From contig JAHRBS010000003.1 in the NCBI GenBank assembly GCA_024305745.1, forward strand, positions 1,612,001 through 1,676,000: a stretch of DNA of 64,000 bases. The letters run 5' to 3'. The notes under the pieces were generated by a model. It saw nothing but the letters and a program-made list of their open reading frames with translations, did no database searches and had not been told where the DNA came from. Within the stretch, counting starts at the first letter, position 1. Every line of letters starts with the position of its first letter. The DNA comes from Polyporus tsugae (lineage: Eukaryota > Basidiomycota > Agaricomycetes > Polyporales > Polyporaceae). The translations under genes and the position numbers were made by a program. Below are positions 30,399-41,889 of this stretch, one piece after another.

Positions 30399-32327
30399 AT
30401 GCTTCTGAACGAGTCTGTTCTCTGCGCAACCGCCCCGTCTGCTTCTAGCTCAGGCTCCGGACCTGGAACAATATCTCTCCATGACATCAAGACAGGCACA
30501 TCGCTTGCCTCGTGGAAACAGTCGTCCGCAAGCACACATTGTACAGCGGTAGTGCAGTCGAGGGACGGGCTTGGGGGCTTCATGCTTGCTGCTCAGCAGG
30601 ACAAGTCCGTCCTCAATGTATATAACTTTCAAAAAGTGTGTAGTTTCCTCACGTCATACAACGGCGCCCTGAACGCAAGATACCTGTGTAGGATCAGCTC
30701 GCATTGAAGATTGTGCTGCCTGAAAAGCTCTCAGCGATAGCGGTCGACCCGAGGGGAAAGTATTCTGCAGGCTCCACTGCACAAGGGCGGGTATTCCTCT
30801 GGGAGGCGCGTACACCCACAAGACGTGTCGGTTCGTGTTCTGACTTCCTTGCACAATATAGTAGACTGCGTCCGGAATCATGTACAACTCATGGGACGCC
30901 CACTACCGCCAAATTAACGTCCTTCGTTTCACCCAAGACGGTGCTGCGCTCGTCGCTGGTAGCGAGGACTCTGGTGTAACTGTGTGGTCAATACCGAGGT
31001 TCGTTTCCGTCGGACGCATTTTTCATTTGTCGAATGAGATATTGACATTGTGCGCTCACGTTTCGGTGCAGGCTTCTGGACGATAGCCTGCAAAACGAGC
31101 TCCCTACTCCTTATTGCAACTTCACCGACCACACGCTCCCTGTAACAGACTCCGTCTGCGGGGTTGGCTCGTTTCCCTCGTGCCGCATCCTAACAGCCTC
31201 CGTAGACCATACCGTCAAGGTGCGTCCCCAGTCGCGGTCTGCCTTGTCGTCGTTCGCCTCAATCGGCATTCTAGCTGTGGGACCTTGCGTCAAAATCGCT
31301 GCTTACAACGTTCTACTTCCCCCAACCGATATCTTGTATCGCCTGGGACGTCTCAGAGCGACTGTTCTTCGCGGCCTCCGCCGATGGCTCAATACACCAA
31401 GTGAACCTCTTCCGCCAACGAGAGGACAAGTTCGGCCGTGCGGCCATGGAGGCGGTCGGCGGCGCAGGCGTGAGCGACGTCAACCGCATCAACGACGCAG
31501 ACCCAGCTGCTGCACGAAAACGCCTCATCGCCGTAGGGTGAGTCCTACGACCCGCGATCGACTCGTCCTGCGCTCGGTCCCTAGCAGGAAGGACGCTGAC
31601 TGGCACCAATTTCACGTTTGTGTAGGGAGGCAGTCACGACCCTCGCGATCTCCCTCACGTCGTCCATGCTCCTCGCCGGCACCTCGACGGGCCACATTCA
31701 TATCTACGACATTGCGTCGCACCAGCTGCTCCGCACGGTGTCGTCACATAAGGGCGCGCAGATCACGCATCTGACGACGATGCTGCGCCCACCAGACCTC
31801 ATTGGGCATATCAGCCTTTCGCTCACAGTAGGCGGGGGCGGCGAGACGAAGGAGAGCATCCCTGTGCGCCCTGTTGCGCCGTTCCAGCGCATCCGGGACG
31901 GGAAGGCGCGAGAAGCGCATGAAGTCTCTTTATTGCTGCCCCAAATTGCTGTCCGTCATAGCTCGTTTCCGTTACTTGGTGAAAGGGAGTTGACTTCGGA
32001 CCGCAGACAAACATAACCTCGTTCTTTGGGTACTCGCGGGAAGACCTCATCAAGGACCACGCGTACTTCGTCAAGCCTTCCGGGGCCGATCCGGAAGCAA
32101 ATGGCGTGTCCCTTCAAACTCGGGTGACAGAGCTCGAAAGCGAGGTTACGCGCCTCAAGGAGCAGTTGGGCAAGGCGAAGGGCATTAACGACGTCATGTG
32201 GGAGACGGTCGTCCAGAAGCTTGTCGCGGACGGCAAGGAGAAGAAGCCCGACAATGGGGTTCCGATGGTTGAGGATGAAGCGGAACAAGGAGAGGGCGAG
32301 CGGAGACGAAAGCGGAATCGTACATGA
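30399..32327 (+). CDS. IPI3: Ipi3/WDR18-like WD40 protein of the Rix1 complex
   Basis: This is a WD-repeat subunit of the Rix1-Ipi1-Ipi3 complex, which acts with Rea1 on pre-60S ribosomes in the nucleus. The start MLLNESVLCATAPSAS (30399) is followed by repeat blades. These include ISLHDIKTG, KSVLNVYNFQK, LSAIAVDPRGKY..GRVFLWE, WDAHYRQINVLRFTQDGA..SGVTVWSIPR, ASVDHTVKIWDVS, FFAASADGSIHQVNLF, VTTLAISLTSS..TGHIHIYDI and HKGAQITHLTTM. After the propeller, the C-terminus carries a coiled coil (LQTRVTELESEVTRLKEQLG) and an acidic-basic end (ERRRKRNRT), as in Ipi3. Seven or more introns interrupt it. The 3' end lies only 106 nt from the convergent complex I gene. Confidence 0.85.
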
Positions 32328-32433
32328 TGTGTATGCCATGGTCGTGTTGCCAGGATCCACACCTTACTGTCCCACTCATCCGACAGAGGAGAATACGGAG
32401 AGCAAAAGATCAGGATGACTTTCCAGATGGTAT

Positions 32434-33161
32434 CTACGAGGAACCTTCTTCCTTGGGCTTGTACTTCTCCGGGTCTGTCCCGTGGTGTGGGTGGTTGACC
32501 AAGTTAACCCTATATGGTGTCAGTCAATAAATGTTTGGGCCGTGAGCTCGAGAGCGCGCACATGGGGAACAAGTCTAGAACAAGAGGGGTCAGCGTCTCT
32601 CGCAACAAGGAAACGAAGGGGGGATGAACATACGGAATTTGAGCTGGGAGAACGCGGAGTTGCGGTACGCGACACCCTGGATCCACTCAGGCTGGTCGGA
32701 CTCGCCGTAGAGGGGGAGACCGCGCCTGGCACGGTCCGAAAGTTCGGCCAAGTCCTTCTGCTCTTCGCGCTTGTTCTCGGACCAGCCCCAGAACCGGACT
32801 TGTTCACCTCCCGTGAGTGACCTCTATCATAGCAGACACAAGAGATACTCACAGCTTGACCTCTGATATGCCATGAGGAACCCGCCGACAAAACCAAGAA
32901 CACCTCCGAGACGGAGCTGCGTCCTAATCTTCAACTGTGAGGGATCCCACTTGTCTATTACAGTTCGTTATTCTTTTGGTTTTGATTAGGGGCCATAGGT
33001 AGGTTGCTGAACGTACCCCAGAGGTACAGCGCTGTCGGGAACCCGCCAGTTGCACCCGCCCAGACGGCGAGGTCTGAGAGGCGCATGTAGCGGAGTACGC
33101 GGGAAGCATGGGGGTCTGCGTCGATGAGGGGGTAGGGTGTTTCCACCACCTTGTTGGGCAT
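32434..33161 (-). CDS. NADH:ubiquinone oxidoreductase 21 kDa-type accessory subunit
   Basis: This is a mitochondrial complex I accessory subunit of the fungal 21 kDa/NUXM type. The start MPNKVVETPYPLIDADPHAS at 33161 is typical, followed by RVLRYMRLSDLAVWAGATGG and LYLW. An intron (gtacg...atag) then leads to DKWDPSQLKIRTQLRLGGVL and a membrane segment GFVGGFLMAYQRSS. Further exons read RFWGWSENKREEQKDLAELS, RARRGLPLYGE..PEWIQGVAYRNSAFSQLKF and VNHPHHGTDPEKYKPKEEG, ending at 32434. Two hydrophobic segments fit an inner-membrane protein. The gene is divergent from the nucleoporin gene (298 nt between ATGs). Confidence 0.85.
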
Positions 33162-33459
33162 ATTTGTCGTCTACGGCGGCAGCGGTAGCGGCGACGACGA
33201 GGACGACGAGGACGAAGGGAGAGGCTGCTGTACGTTAGCGCCCAGACGCCCAGAAAGGCAGGAAGCGCGTGATCGAACGTGTTTAGGGCAGGCCGTGGAA
33301 TGGCGAGTGGCTCATGCCGGCCACGCTGCTCAGGCAAGAGAACGATCGCCCGGAGCGGGTTCGACTCCCTTCTACTTGCTCTTCCTCCACCTCCTTCCCG
33401 ACCCTCTCAGTCCCGGCCCCGCCCGTCCAAGGCCGCGCATTCACGCGAGAATCGCCACC
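33162..33459. promoter_or_regulatory. Shared divergent promoter (complex I subunit / nucleoporin)
   Basis: These 298 nt between two opposed start codons must serve both genes. A GAC/GGA-rich purine run (gacgacgaggacgacgag) lies near 33190, and no TATA box is evident. Confidence 0.5.
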
Positions 33460-36148
33460 ATGAGCGGTGGTGTCGTTCGTACGTCCAACACCCGTCGACA
33501 CGCAAGGAACAATAACGCGTCCCCGTACACCCGCCCTTCGGCGAAGAATTCTTCGGTGCGTGGATCGATGTCCTATCTGTGAGCTTGTTGGCCTCATCTT
33601 TCGCCCGTATTGCTGTAGGGGTGGAGTATCACAAGTGTCCTCCACTACCTCAATCCTTTTACCTCGTCGCATTCGAAACAAGAACGTAGCTCACCACCTC
33701 CAGAGGGCGAGGCTGTATCACGGTTAACAGCTCGCGGCCAGGAGGTGCGTGCGTCCCTGCCTCTTCTCGCTGATCTCTTGTCAATTCTACCCGAACAGAT
33801 CCAGACGGAAGGCGCTGCGAGGCGGGATTCCGGTCATTCGATCATCCTGACAGAGCAGCAGCAACCACAACCACAACCTACCTCACAGTCCCCACCCGCC
33901 GGTTCCATGAATGGCAATCGCCATCGCGTTTCGCCGCGCAGCGACCACTCCAGCTCTTCCACCGCCGCCAACGTGAAGAAGGTTCGGGAGTTCCTGGACG
34001 AGAAGGATGGAGAAGCTTTGAGTGCCGTTGAAGTTGCCGGCCTAGTCCACCTGCTCCAAAACAGTGTCGAAGGTCAGCATCCTCTGTGGCATCCTGTCTG
34101 ACCCATGTTCTCATTGACTGGCGGAGATAGGCAATGGCGACGAAGTAGAACCGTTCCGCTTTTCCAAGAGCCCGAGTCTTACGCCTGCTCGCGGGATGAC
34201 TCCAAACTTCAATGTGCACTCCCCGACTGGCCCGGATGAGGCCGGTACCGCAGCGCAGGGTGCGCCAAAGACGTTGTCGAAGAACCCCATGGGCGTTTAT
34301 CGCTGGCAAGGAGGCGGCAGTGCGCGTCCCCGCAATCGTTACAGATCGCCGAATTTTGGGTCTAAGCCTGTTCAGAATACCATCAAGCTCCAGCCGGAGA
34401 AGCCGAAGGCGGACAACAAGAGGAGGCGTGTCGGAGAGGATGCAACGACGTCCTCGCCACAGCGAGCAGGCGCTACCGCAACAGCGCCGAGGGTGAACGG
34501 TACTTTGTCGTCCGTTTCCGTTTCGGCTTCCGCCCCTGCTACCCACAACGGATCGCCGTCCGTGAACGGTACGACAGTGAACGGTCGGGCAACCGGAGCT
34601 CCTCCGCCGACCACCCCCACACGTCCTGGTATTCGCACCAACGGCATAAAGCCTACTGCTCCTGTCATCCCCTCGCCGCTCCGCCAGACATGGAGCCAGT
34701 CAGACTCCCCTCCCCAACCATCATCTCAGGGCAAGCCCACGCGTGCGGCGGCCTTCATGGCGGAGCTCATTAAGGAGGTCACGCCTCCCAAGAAACCCGC
34801 CTTCGTGAACCCATACGAGGCAGCGAATCTTATGATCAAGCCTGCGCCGAAGAAGCAGCCTGTCCGGAAGACGCGCGCTGCGGCGAAGCTTGAGGAGCAG
34901 AAGAAAGAGCCGGAACTTACTCCGCAGGCGATCATCGAAGCTACTGTGCCTAAGGTACGTGGTCGTATTCCAACGATCTTGCACATTGAGCCGATCGTAT
35001 CTGCTGTACAGGGAAGCAAACGGTCGCGACCTCCGCCGGAACTGGTTGGCGTCAAGTCCCCGCAGAAAAGAGTTGCGTCTCCGGAATCATCTGCTCCTCG
35101 GCGGAGAACGCGGTTGAATGGCGCGGAGCCGGTTGTGAACGGAATTAATGGCACATCGAAGACTGTAGTCGTCGAAGAGGTGTCCGATGAAGAGTCGCCT
35201 TCGCCGCCGAAGAAGCAACGCACGGCGCTCAAGTCCCCGCCTCCTGCATCGAGAAAACTCCCCATTGTCACTGTCGAGGAGATTGACGATGTTGAGATGT
35301 CCGCGCCTCCTTCGCGGTCCGCACAACCGCCTTCATATACCCTGCCGTCCGAGGTCATCGAGCCCGGAGATGACAAGAGCGACAAGAAGCGGGCGACCTC
35401 TCCCACCTCCGCCTTCCAAGGCTTTGGTGCTGCAGGCCGTGCCGCGAAGTCCTCCGCGCCAAAGGCCCCGTCGAAGCTCCGTTTCAGCATTCAAGCTGAA
35501 GGTGAAGAGAGGATGGACGTTGCCTCAGCCCCTCCACCCCCTGCTCCTACTACCGCCTCGTTCGCACCTCCCCCCGTGGCTGCACGTGTCGTGCCGACGT
35601 TCGGGGCTCCCAAGCCTGCCAAAGTACCTGTGGTGTTGGAAAAGTCCAAGGATCCCCGTGGCTACGTCGCCGCTATGCGCCAGGACGAGCTTCCCACCTA
35701 TACATTCACCCTTCCGCTCTCTTCCCCGGGTGCCGGTCCCAGCACGCAGAAGGCCCGCGAGAATGCCAAGGCTGCGCCTGTATCATCGCTGCCTGCCTAC
35801 GACTTCAAGAAGGCACCAGCACCAGCCCCGGCACTTGCTCTTAAGCTGGTGGGCGGGTTCGACTGGAGTGCGGCTGGAATGAAGCCCCCTCCGAAGCCGG
35901 CGGGAGACTCGTGGACGTGCTCGGAATGCATGCTGACGAACATGGCGTCTGGCGACAAGTGCACGGTGTGCGACGCGCCGCGGGCGGGCAACCTGAAGTC
36001 TGCAGAGGCGGGGCAGGGTTTCAACTGGGCGGCTGCGGGGATCAAGCCGCCTCCTAAGCCGGCTGGGGGACAGTGGACTTGTTCGACGTGCATGTTGCAG
36101 AGTCCGAGCGATGCAGTGAAGTGTACAGTGTGCGATACGCCACGGTGA
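33460..36148 (+). CDS. Nuclear-basket nucleoporin with RanBP2 zinc fingers (Nup153/Nup124-like)
   Basis: Exon 1 starts at 33460 (MSGGVVRTSNTRRHAR, donor at 33556). The next exon begins WSITSVLHYLNPF, a putative amphipathic membrane-binding segment. Then come VREFLDEKDGEALSAVEVAG, ARGMTPNFNVHSP and NPMGVYRWQGGGSARPRNRY, the WxGGGS block being typical of Nup153-type proteins. The long middle part is disordered, with Lys/Arg clusters (KADNKRRRVGED) suitable for nuclear import and Pro/Ala-rich repeats. The C-terminus holds two RanBP2-type fingers, each C-X2-C-X10-C-X2-C: WTCSECMLTN...CTVCDAPR and WTCSTCMLQS...CTVCDTPR. Both are preceded by the same phrase, F-(D/N)-W-(S/A)-A-A-G-(M/I)-KPPPKPAG. 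These fingers bind Ran-GDP in animals. Few FG repeats are visible. The stop is at 36146-36148, inside a 29-bp duplication. Confidence 0.8.
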
Positions 36149-36179
36149 AGCATACAGTGTGCGATACGCCACGGTGAAG
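36122..36179. repeat. 29-bp tandem duplication spanning the nucleoporin stop codon
   Basis: The unit tacagtgtgcgatacgccac... is present twice: 36124-36150 and 36153-36179 are identical over 27 nt. The first copy encodes the end of the last zinc finger plus the stop; the second lies in the 3' UTR. Confidence 0.95.
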
Positions 36180-36755
36180 CATACATGTGCTTGAGTCTTG
36201 ACGCCATTTTCCCTGTTGTTTCCGTTTCTTTTTTCTTTTAATTTTACCATTACGTAGTACCCAATTTACACAGTACCTGCGAATCTGCAGTAGCAGTCTC
36301 AAGAGCATATCTCACCCTTCCCGCCTGTGTACACGTTGTGTCCTGCATGTAGTTAGCCAGCCGTGTGTCCCGCTATTCCTCATCCACTTGCTCTCAGCTA
36401 CCGCGATGTGCTGCGAATCTGCTGACCTTACGCGTCAATAGTACTAGTGTTATTACATCCGGTAGTTGTACTTGTACATACGAGTCTGTGTCCTGTAATG
36501 GGCCACCTTCGTTGCTGTGATTATTGCTGAACAAGATCTGAAGTGTCGCGCAACGGTGCGCGGCTCTCTCGTAGGACGTTTCCATCGGGCGCCCTGCAGA
36601 GTTTTCCGTTATCTTTGCTCTCTAGTGTGCTGTGTGTCTGCGTGCGCGTGTTGGCCGTCCAGAACCGATATCTAAGTGCGTGCTTCGAGCCGCGAGTACG
36701 GAGACAGGAAATGTGAGATGCTGGATGCAAGATTGATCGGGGCTGGAATCTGGAT
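36149..36755. other. Convergent 3' intergenic region
   Basis: This is the tail-to-tail space between the nucleoporin and CDK7 genes. It begins with the second copy of the 29-bp duplication and then holds T-rich 3' UTR-like sequence. No gene is seen. Confidence 0.5.
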
Positions 36756-38269
36756 CACTGGGTGAAGTCGAGCCGCCGGGCGACGGGCCTGCTGCCAAGG
36801 TCCTCGGACGAATGTTTCCGCTTGAGCTTGTTTGGCGGGTTCGCCTTGACGGCGGGCCCCGAGCCGACCATCTCGACATTGCCGTCGACCTCCTCGAGCG
36901 GGATGCCGCTGTCTTTCTTCGCCGGCTTGGGCAGCTTGGAGGGGTGGGAGGGGTATGGTAGGGCAAAGAAGTACGGGTGGTTGAGGGCCTACGAGTTGGA
37001 CTGAGTACAATGACAGGGAGGACGTAGGGATGCTCACGTCTTTAGTGCTGATGCGCCGCTTGGGGTCGTAGATAAGGCACTTGCTGAGTAGGTTGAGACA
37101 GTCCGCGCTCGCCGCTGTGAACAGCTCACGCAGCGGGGTCTTGGGGAACTGCCCGACGGGCACGTAGTCGTGCAGTTTCGTGTGACCCTGGCGGCGGCGG
37201 CGGCGTCAGCGTCCAGGGGGAGATAGGAAGAATAATGGCAGGATAGGAATGCGTACTGGCCAATCCTCCTCTGTCGGTGTGCCCAATGCTCGGAAGATCG
37301 TCTTGAGCTGGTCCATGTCGGTCTCTCCGGGCAGGTAGGGCGTGCGGAGCATCAGCTCGGCGAAGATGCACCCAACCGACCAGATGTCAACCGCGGTACT
37401 GTAGTATCTACATCCCCAAAGAAGCTCCGGGGGGCGGTACCAGCTGGGAACAGCATGTCAGTTGGAACGACGGAAGGCATGGATGGTCGCAAGGCAGGCT
37501 GACCGTGTAATGACCTGGCATGTCATCTTATAGCCTGGATCGGCGAAGTCGCGCGCCAGACCGAAATCGGCGATTTTCAGCTGACCATCGGAGGCAATGA
37601 GCAAGTTGTTGGGCTTGAGATCCTGTGATAAAGCAGTTCACGTCAACGATGATTTGCGTCGCTGGGGGCCTGCACATGGTGTGGCGTCCAGGGTGAAACT
37701 CCTTACCCTGTGCAAGATGAAGTTCCGGTGACAGAACTCAAGGCCGCGAAAGGTCATGGCCATCCAGCTCTTGATATCAGCCGGGAGGAAGACAAGGGAC
37801 CTGTCCTTAATGACGAGTTCCAGGTCGGTGTCAAGGAACTCAAGGACAAGGTTGAGGTTCGTCTTGGATGAGAAGACGTCCAGAAGCTGCTCAAGTGAGC
37901 ATGCCAGTGTGGAGGTAGACGTGGGAGGAAACCTACTTCTATGACGTTTTGGTGTTTTAATTCGCGCAGGAACTTGACCTCGCGAATGGCGGACATGTCG
38001 AGGCCATCTTTGAATTGCCCTACTTTGATTTTCTTTATAGCCACCTTTCTGCCGGTGGCTATCTCTCTTCCTGTTAGAAGCGACCATGAGCGTCCTGACA
38101 TAATATCGCTGTCCCAGGAACATTACCTCTGTACACCACGGCATAGGTACCCTCACCAATTTTCTGATCCTTGGACCTAGAAGGCATCGTGAAGATTGGC
38201 TCTGATAGCAGTTGCAGAGACTTACCATTTTCTCTGCCTCTCAGCATTAGCCTTTTCCACGGCGTCCAT
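36756..38269 (-). CDS. CDK7/Kin28-type cyclin-dependent kinase (TFIIH)
   Basis: This is the CDK-activating and RNA polymerase II CTD kinase of TFIIH. The start [15 protein letters not shown] (38269) leads into the kinase domain: [13 protein letters not shown] (Gly loop), [14 protein letters not shown] (catalytic Lys), [18 protein letters not shown] (PSTAIRE-like helix), [19 protein letters not shown] and [19 protein letters not shown] (HRD Asp). Then follow [15 protein letters not shown], the T-loop [38 protein letters not shown] and DPKRRIST. The C-terminal tail has [18 protein letters not shown], a nuclear localisation-like stretch, and ends [25 protein letters not shown] identifies the CDK7 branch. 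At least eight short introns are present, one splitting the HRD region. Confidence 0.88.
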
Positions 38270-39167
38270 TTTTGCTCTTATACAGGAGGATGCACGGAGT
38301 AAGTGGGACCAAACAGATCGTGCAGTACTAGTAGATGTACGGACTCTGGAGGGCGATGCTGTAATGAGAGGGGAATTGACGGAATAGTCAGTGGTGGCCG
38401 AACAATATGTACCGAGGTCTCTCACTTCTGTCAATGACCCTGCAGATAATAGCAGGGACCTTTGTCAAGCGAGAGTGGAGTTGCGCTAAGGCTTAGGTTG
38501 CGCGGTGGCCGCTAACTTACAGTAAGCGTGAGTGAAGGCTGCGGGGTTTGACGCCCATGACGCTTCTATTTTTGGTAATGGTATGAATCGACTCGGCGAA
38601 AGCCCGACTCCTCCGGATCCCGGCGGTCGCTTCATGTACAGTCTTATTCGTATGATCATCCTCCTTTCCCATGCTCTATCAAACAACTCTCTGTCACTCT
38701 ATAGGTCATCTTAGGCCAGCCTTGGGGAAACAACAACTTCCGATGTTGCAGTGTAATATTGCATGTCCATCATCATCGGATCCCCGTCACTGCCTTGGAG
38801 CATCTGCACGCTGCGATGCGACCTCGTTTTAGCAGTCCAGCCTCCGACTGGCTTGCCAGTCAACACCTGCACAGTGTGGCTGCTGTCGCGACATGATGGT
38901 CCCTGCAGTCATCCCAGAATCCCCAGGTAATAAGTATTCTATCATCTGGTCATCGGTGACCCCGAGGTGACCCTCTTCCATCCCTCTCCCCTCGCTCGCC
39001 GGTGCTCGTCCTTCCTTTCCCTATCTACAGTTCTGCGCCGCCGGCAGCCTCCTCTGCCCTCTTCTCTTCCTTTTCATATACAGAGTCTTCCTGCAATTAT
39101 ATCGACCGAGCCGTTCCCTTGCTCCCCTGAGAGCTCACTTCCTCCTCGGTCGTGAACTCTTTCGTAC
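38270..39167. other. Divergent intergenic region
   Basis: About 0.9 kb separates CDK7 (minus) from the receptor gene (plus). The right third is pyrimidine-rich (ccctctccc, ctcttctcttcc), typical of fungal core promoters. No gene is seen. Confidence 0.5.
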
Positions 39168-41284
39168 ATGGCAAGCACGGATCATGGCAATGTCGTCAAT
39201 GCCGACGACCTCCTTACATATCTTCCTAACGGCCATCGCTTCCTCACGAGCGTACCTTACACAGCTGGCGAGTCCGGTGGTGTTGCGGTGAGCAAAGGTT
39301 CCCCCCTCGGGCCCCCCCGCACTCTCCCATTTTGGTCCGACGTGGAATGTTTATCTTCACTACAGGTTCTCGCAGTCGTATCCTGTATTTCTGCTACCGC
39401 ACTATTGCTTCTGCTTGTAGCAATCGGCGTGAGTCCGCTAGTTTCCCTCCTGCTTCTGCCCTTCATCTTACTCGAGGTGGAATCGGCTAGATATCTGCCT
39501 GGAACACTCGGAAGTCGTCGTCAGCGAATCTGTTCGTGCGCAGTCATGTCGCTACCTACTTCCTGTCTTTGCTATTTTGCGAAGCGGCTCAAAGTGTGTA
39601 ATCCACGTTGCAGCCTAAGCGGCGTGGAAGGCTTCATGCAAAGCTGACATCACTAGCGATCGGTTCCATCATGAGCATTCGTTGGGTCCAGGAGAAGGCA
39701 GTGTCCTACGAGTCTTATTGCACGGTCCAGGGTGCCTTCAAGCATTTGGCAGATGTGGGGACGGCGTGTTGGTACGTGGAACTTGAATGCTCTGTTGTAA
39801 CATTCTCTCTACTGATACTTGATCCAGGTCTTTGGTACGAATAGATACTTACGACACCATCGCTCCTCGCACACGTGTACTCACTCTACCACACTCTTTA
39901 GATCATCGCGTTGAATACGTTTTGGATTTTGTTCCTTGGATGGCAGCCCGGGAGACTCGTGCTCATCTCCACTGTGGTCACTGGTTGGGGCTTCATCGTT
40001 GCCATCGTCGCCTCTGGGCCGACGTCCATTCAACGAGAGGATGCGGGACCCTTTTGTGAGTCGTACTCACATGCCGTATCCCACGCCACACTAAGAACGT
40101 CCATGGCATAGATGCAATTTCCGGGTATTGGTGCTGGATTTCGGATCAGTATTCTGCTGAACGCATCACGTAAGTCCAACTCCAGCTTTCGCTCGTATTC
40201 TGGGGCTGTATGCATGTATCCGGGGTAGACATGAAGGGTCATGAAGTGCAGGACAATATTCAGTGGGTGTCCTGCTAGTCCGGCCCCTTCCGCGTATCCA
40301 CACACAACCCCAACTCGATTCATCTGAACGCAATCGCTGACTGCATTTCCTGCGCACAGGATGGATTACATGATTGTAAGTGAATGTTCCATACAATTTC
40401 CGATCGTTTACTGAGCCCCATCCCGGGCATAGATGTTCCTGTCTGCGTTGCTCAGCTTCGTGATGTACAGTCTAATTTTCTTCCGTCTGCGCGGCGACCT
40501 ACCGGGTCAGGGTTGGCGCGTTAGGCTCCGACGTCAGCGTGACCTCCCGGAAAATATGCCCGGGAGCGTCGACACGCACGTCATCAACATCACCAGAGGC
40601 ATGTTGTTGTAAGTGATCACCTCGGCTCAAAGATGTGGGGTAATTACCGACAGCATTATTCAGGTATCCTGTGGCGTACACCGTCCTCTTGCTCCCGATT
40701 GCTGTTTGTCGCTTCGCGGAATGGTCTGGGCATTCAGTGCCCTTCGGTGCCACCATCTTCAGGTAAGCAGTCTTGTCAGTTGCGCAGTCGTCTGGCATCA
40801 CGACGATCTTGCTCCCAGCGACGCCATATTCCTCCTCTCCGGCTTCGTCAACGTCGTCCTATTCCTGACCACGCGACGTGTGCTCCCCATGCACACCGTG
40901 CTGCCAAGGCGGGTCAGCACACTATTTCCCTCATTTGGCGGAGAATCGTTCTCGGCGACGGGCACCTACTCGATGGCGAGCTCCACGACCCACTCCGAGA
41001 AGCCCGTGCTGTGCGAAGATAGCGACGGCGCGAGGAACACTCAGGTTCCTCCCCTCGCGGCGGCGCACAGTCCGGCCCGAACGCAGTCCACGCCATCCTC
41101 GCCTCAGTTCACGGGATCCTTGACGTCCTCAAGGTTTGATCCGACGGCACCGCGCCGCCCGTCTGACAAGGAGGAGGCTGATGTCACGAGCCTTGCAATT
41201 TATGACGAGGAACGGGGGTGCCCTCGCGTGGTCTCGGATCCCCCTTCTCTCATGATTTTTATCCCGGCGACCGCACTCAGATAG
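39168..41284 (+). CDS. Seven-TM receptor, Git3/cAMP-receptor-like GPCR family
   Basis: This is a plasma-membrane receptor of the fungal nutrient or cAMP-receptor-like GPCR type. After MASTDHGNVVNADDLLTYLP the membrane segments appear in exons. They are VLAVVSCISATALLLLLVAI with VSLLLLPFILLE, THVATYFLSLLFCEAAQSVG, WSLIIALNTFWILFLGW, LVLISTVVTGWGFIVAIVAS, YMIMFLSALLSFVMYSLIFF, YPVAYTVLLLPIAVCRFAEW and DAIFLLSGFVNVVLFLTTRR. CTVQGAFKHLADVGTACW (extracellular Cys, TM3 start) and YWCWISDQYSAERI (loop 2) match the family. A third cytoplasmic loop (LRGDLPGQGWRVRLRRQRD) and a Ser/Thr-rich tail of about 130 residues, likely phosphorylated, follow. Introns of about 50-100 nt sit between segments. The ligand is unknown. 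Confidence 0.82.
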
Positions 41285-41889
41285 TGCTAGCGCCTCTCGT
41301 TCGCTCGGCTCAGAGGGAAGAAGACTCCTCGACAGGCCGGATTTGAGGTCTCGGAGCGACCTGGAACGGTTTTAAATTCTTTTGACCATTGTTGCGAATC
41401 GTCACGACCGAGCAAAGTTTTTTTTATCGTTGTTAGTACGTACTAACTCGAGATATTTATTCGTATTTTAGTAGTAGCATGTCGCGAACGCTGTTGGAGG
41501 ATGGAGGGGCTGTTCGCATTGTAGGGTAGAGTTGTACGTGTAATAGATGGAATGGACGTCCCTGTATTCATACTTACTTCGCCCCGTGCAGTGGTTTCGC
41601 GGTGGCTTGTCGGAACGATTCGGAGTGATAGCGTGGTACCTACACTTACCATCAGCATTCATTGCTGAAATCAGTTCAACATGCCACAATGAGACTCAGA
41701 GGCCCTAGGATGAGGCCTGAGGGTCCAAGCTCAAGGCTGCGTGGCGGTGTTGAAGCGCATTGATCAAATCTGAATCTAAGGACGATCGGCCCGGGAGGCA
41801 CGTGGCTATGACGCCACCGCTGTTCGGAGATGGGACTCGGATGAGTAAGTAATTGATCAAACGAGCACAAGCGTGCACGGACGCCTTGC
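41285..41889. other. Intergenic region
   Basis: This contains the 3' UTR of the receptor gene (with a poly-T run near 41420) and the promoter of the MsrB gene. No coding frame is supported. Confidence 0.45.

Noticed and set aside
33340..33375. tRNA-like gggttcgactccc at 33355
   Set aside because: The stem does not pair as a T-arm and no anticodon or acceptor stem could be found around it. It lies in the divergent promoter.
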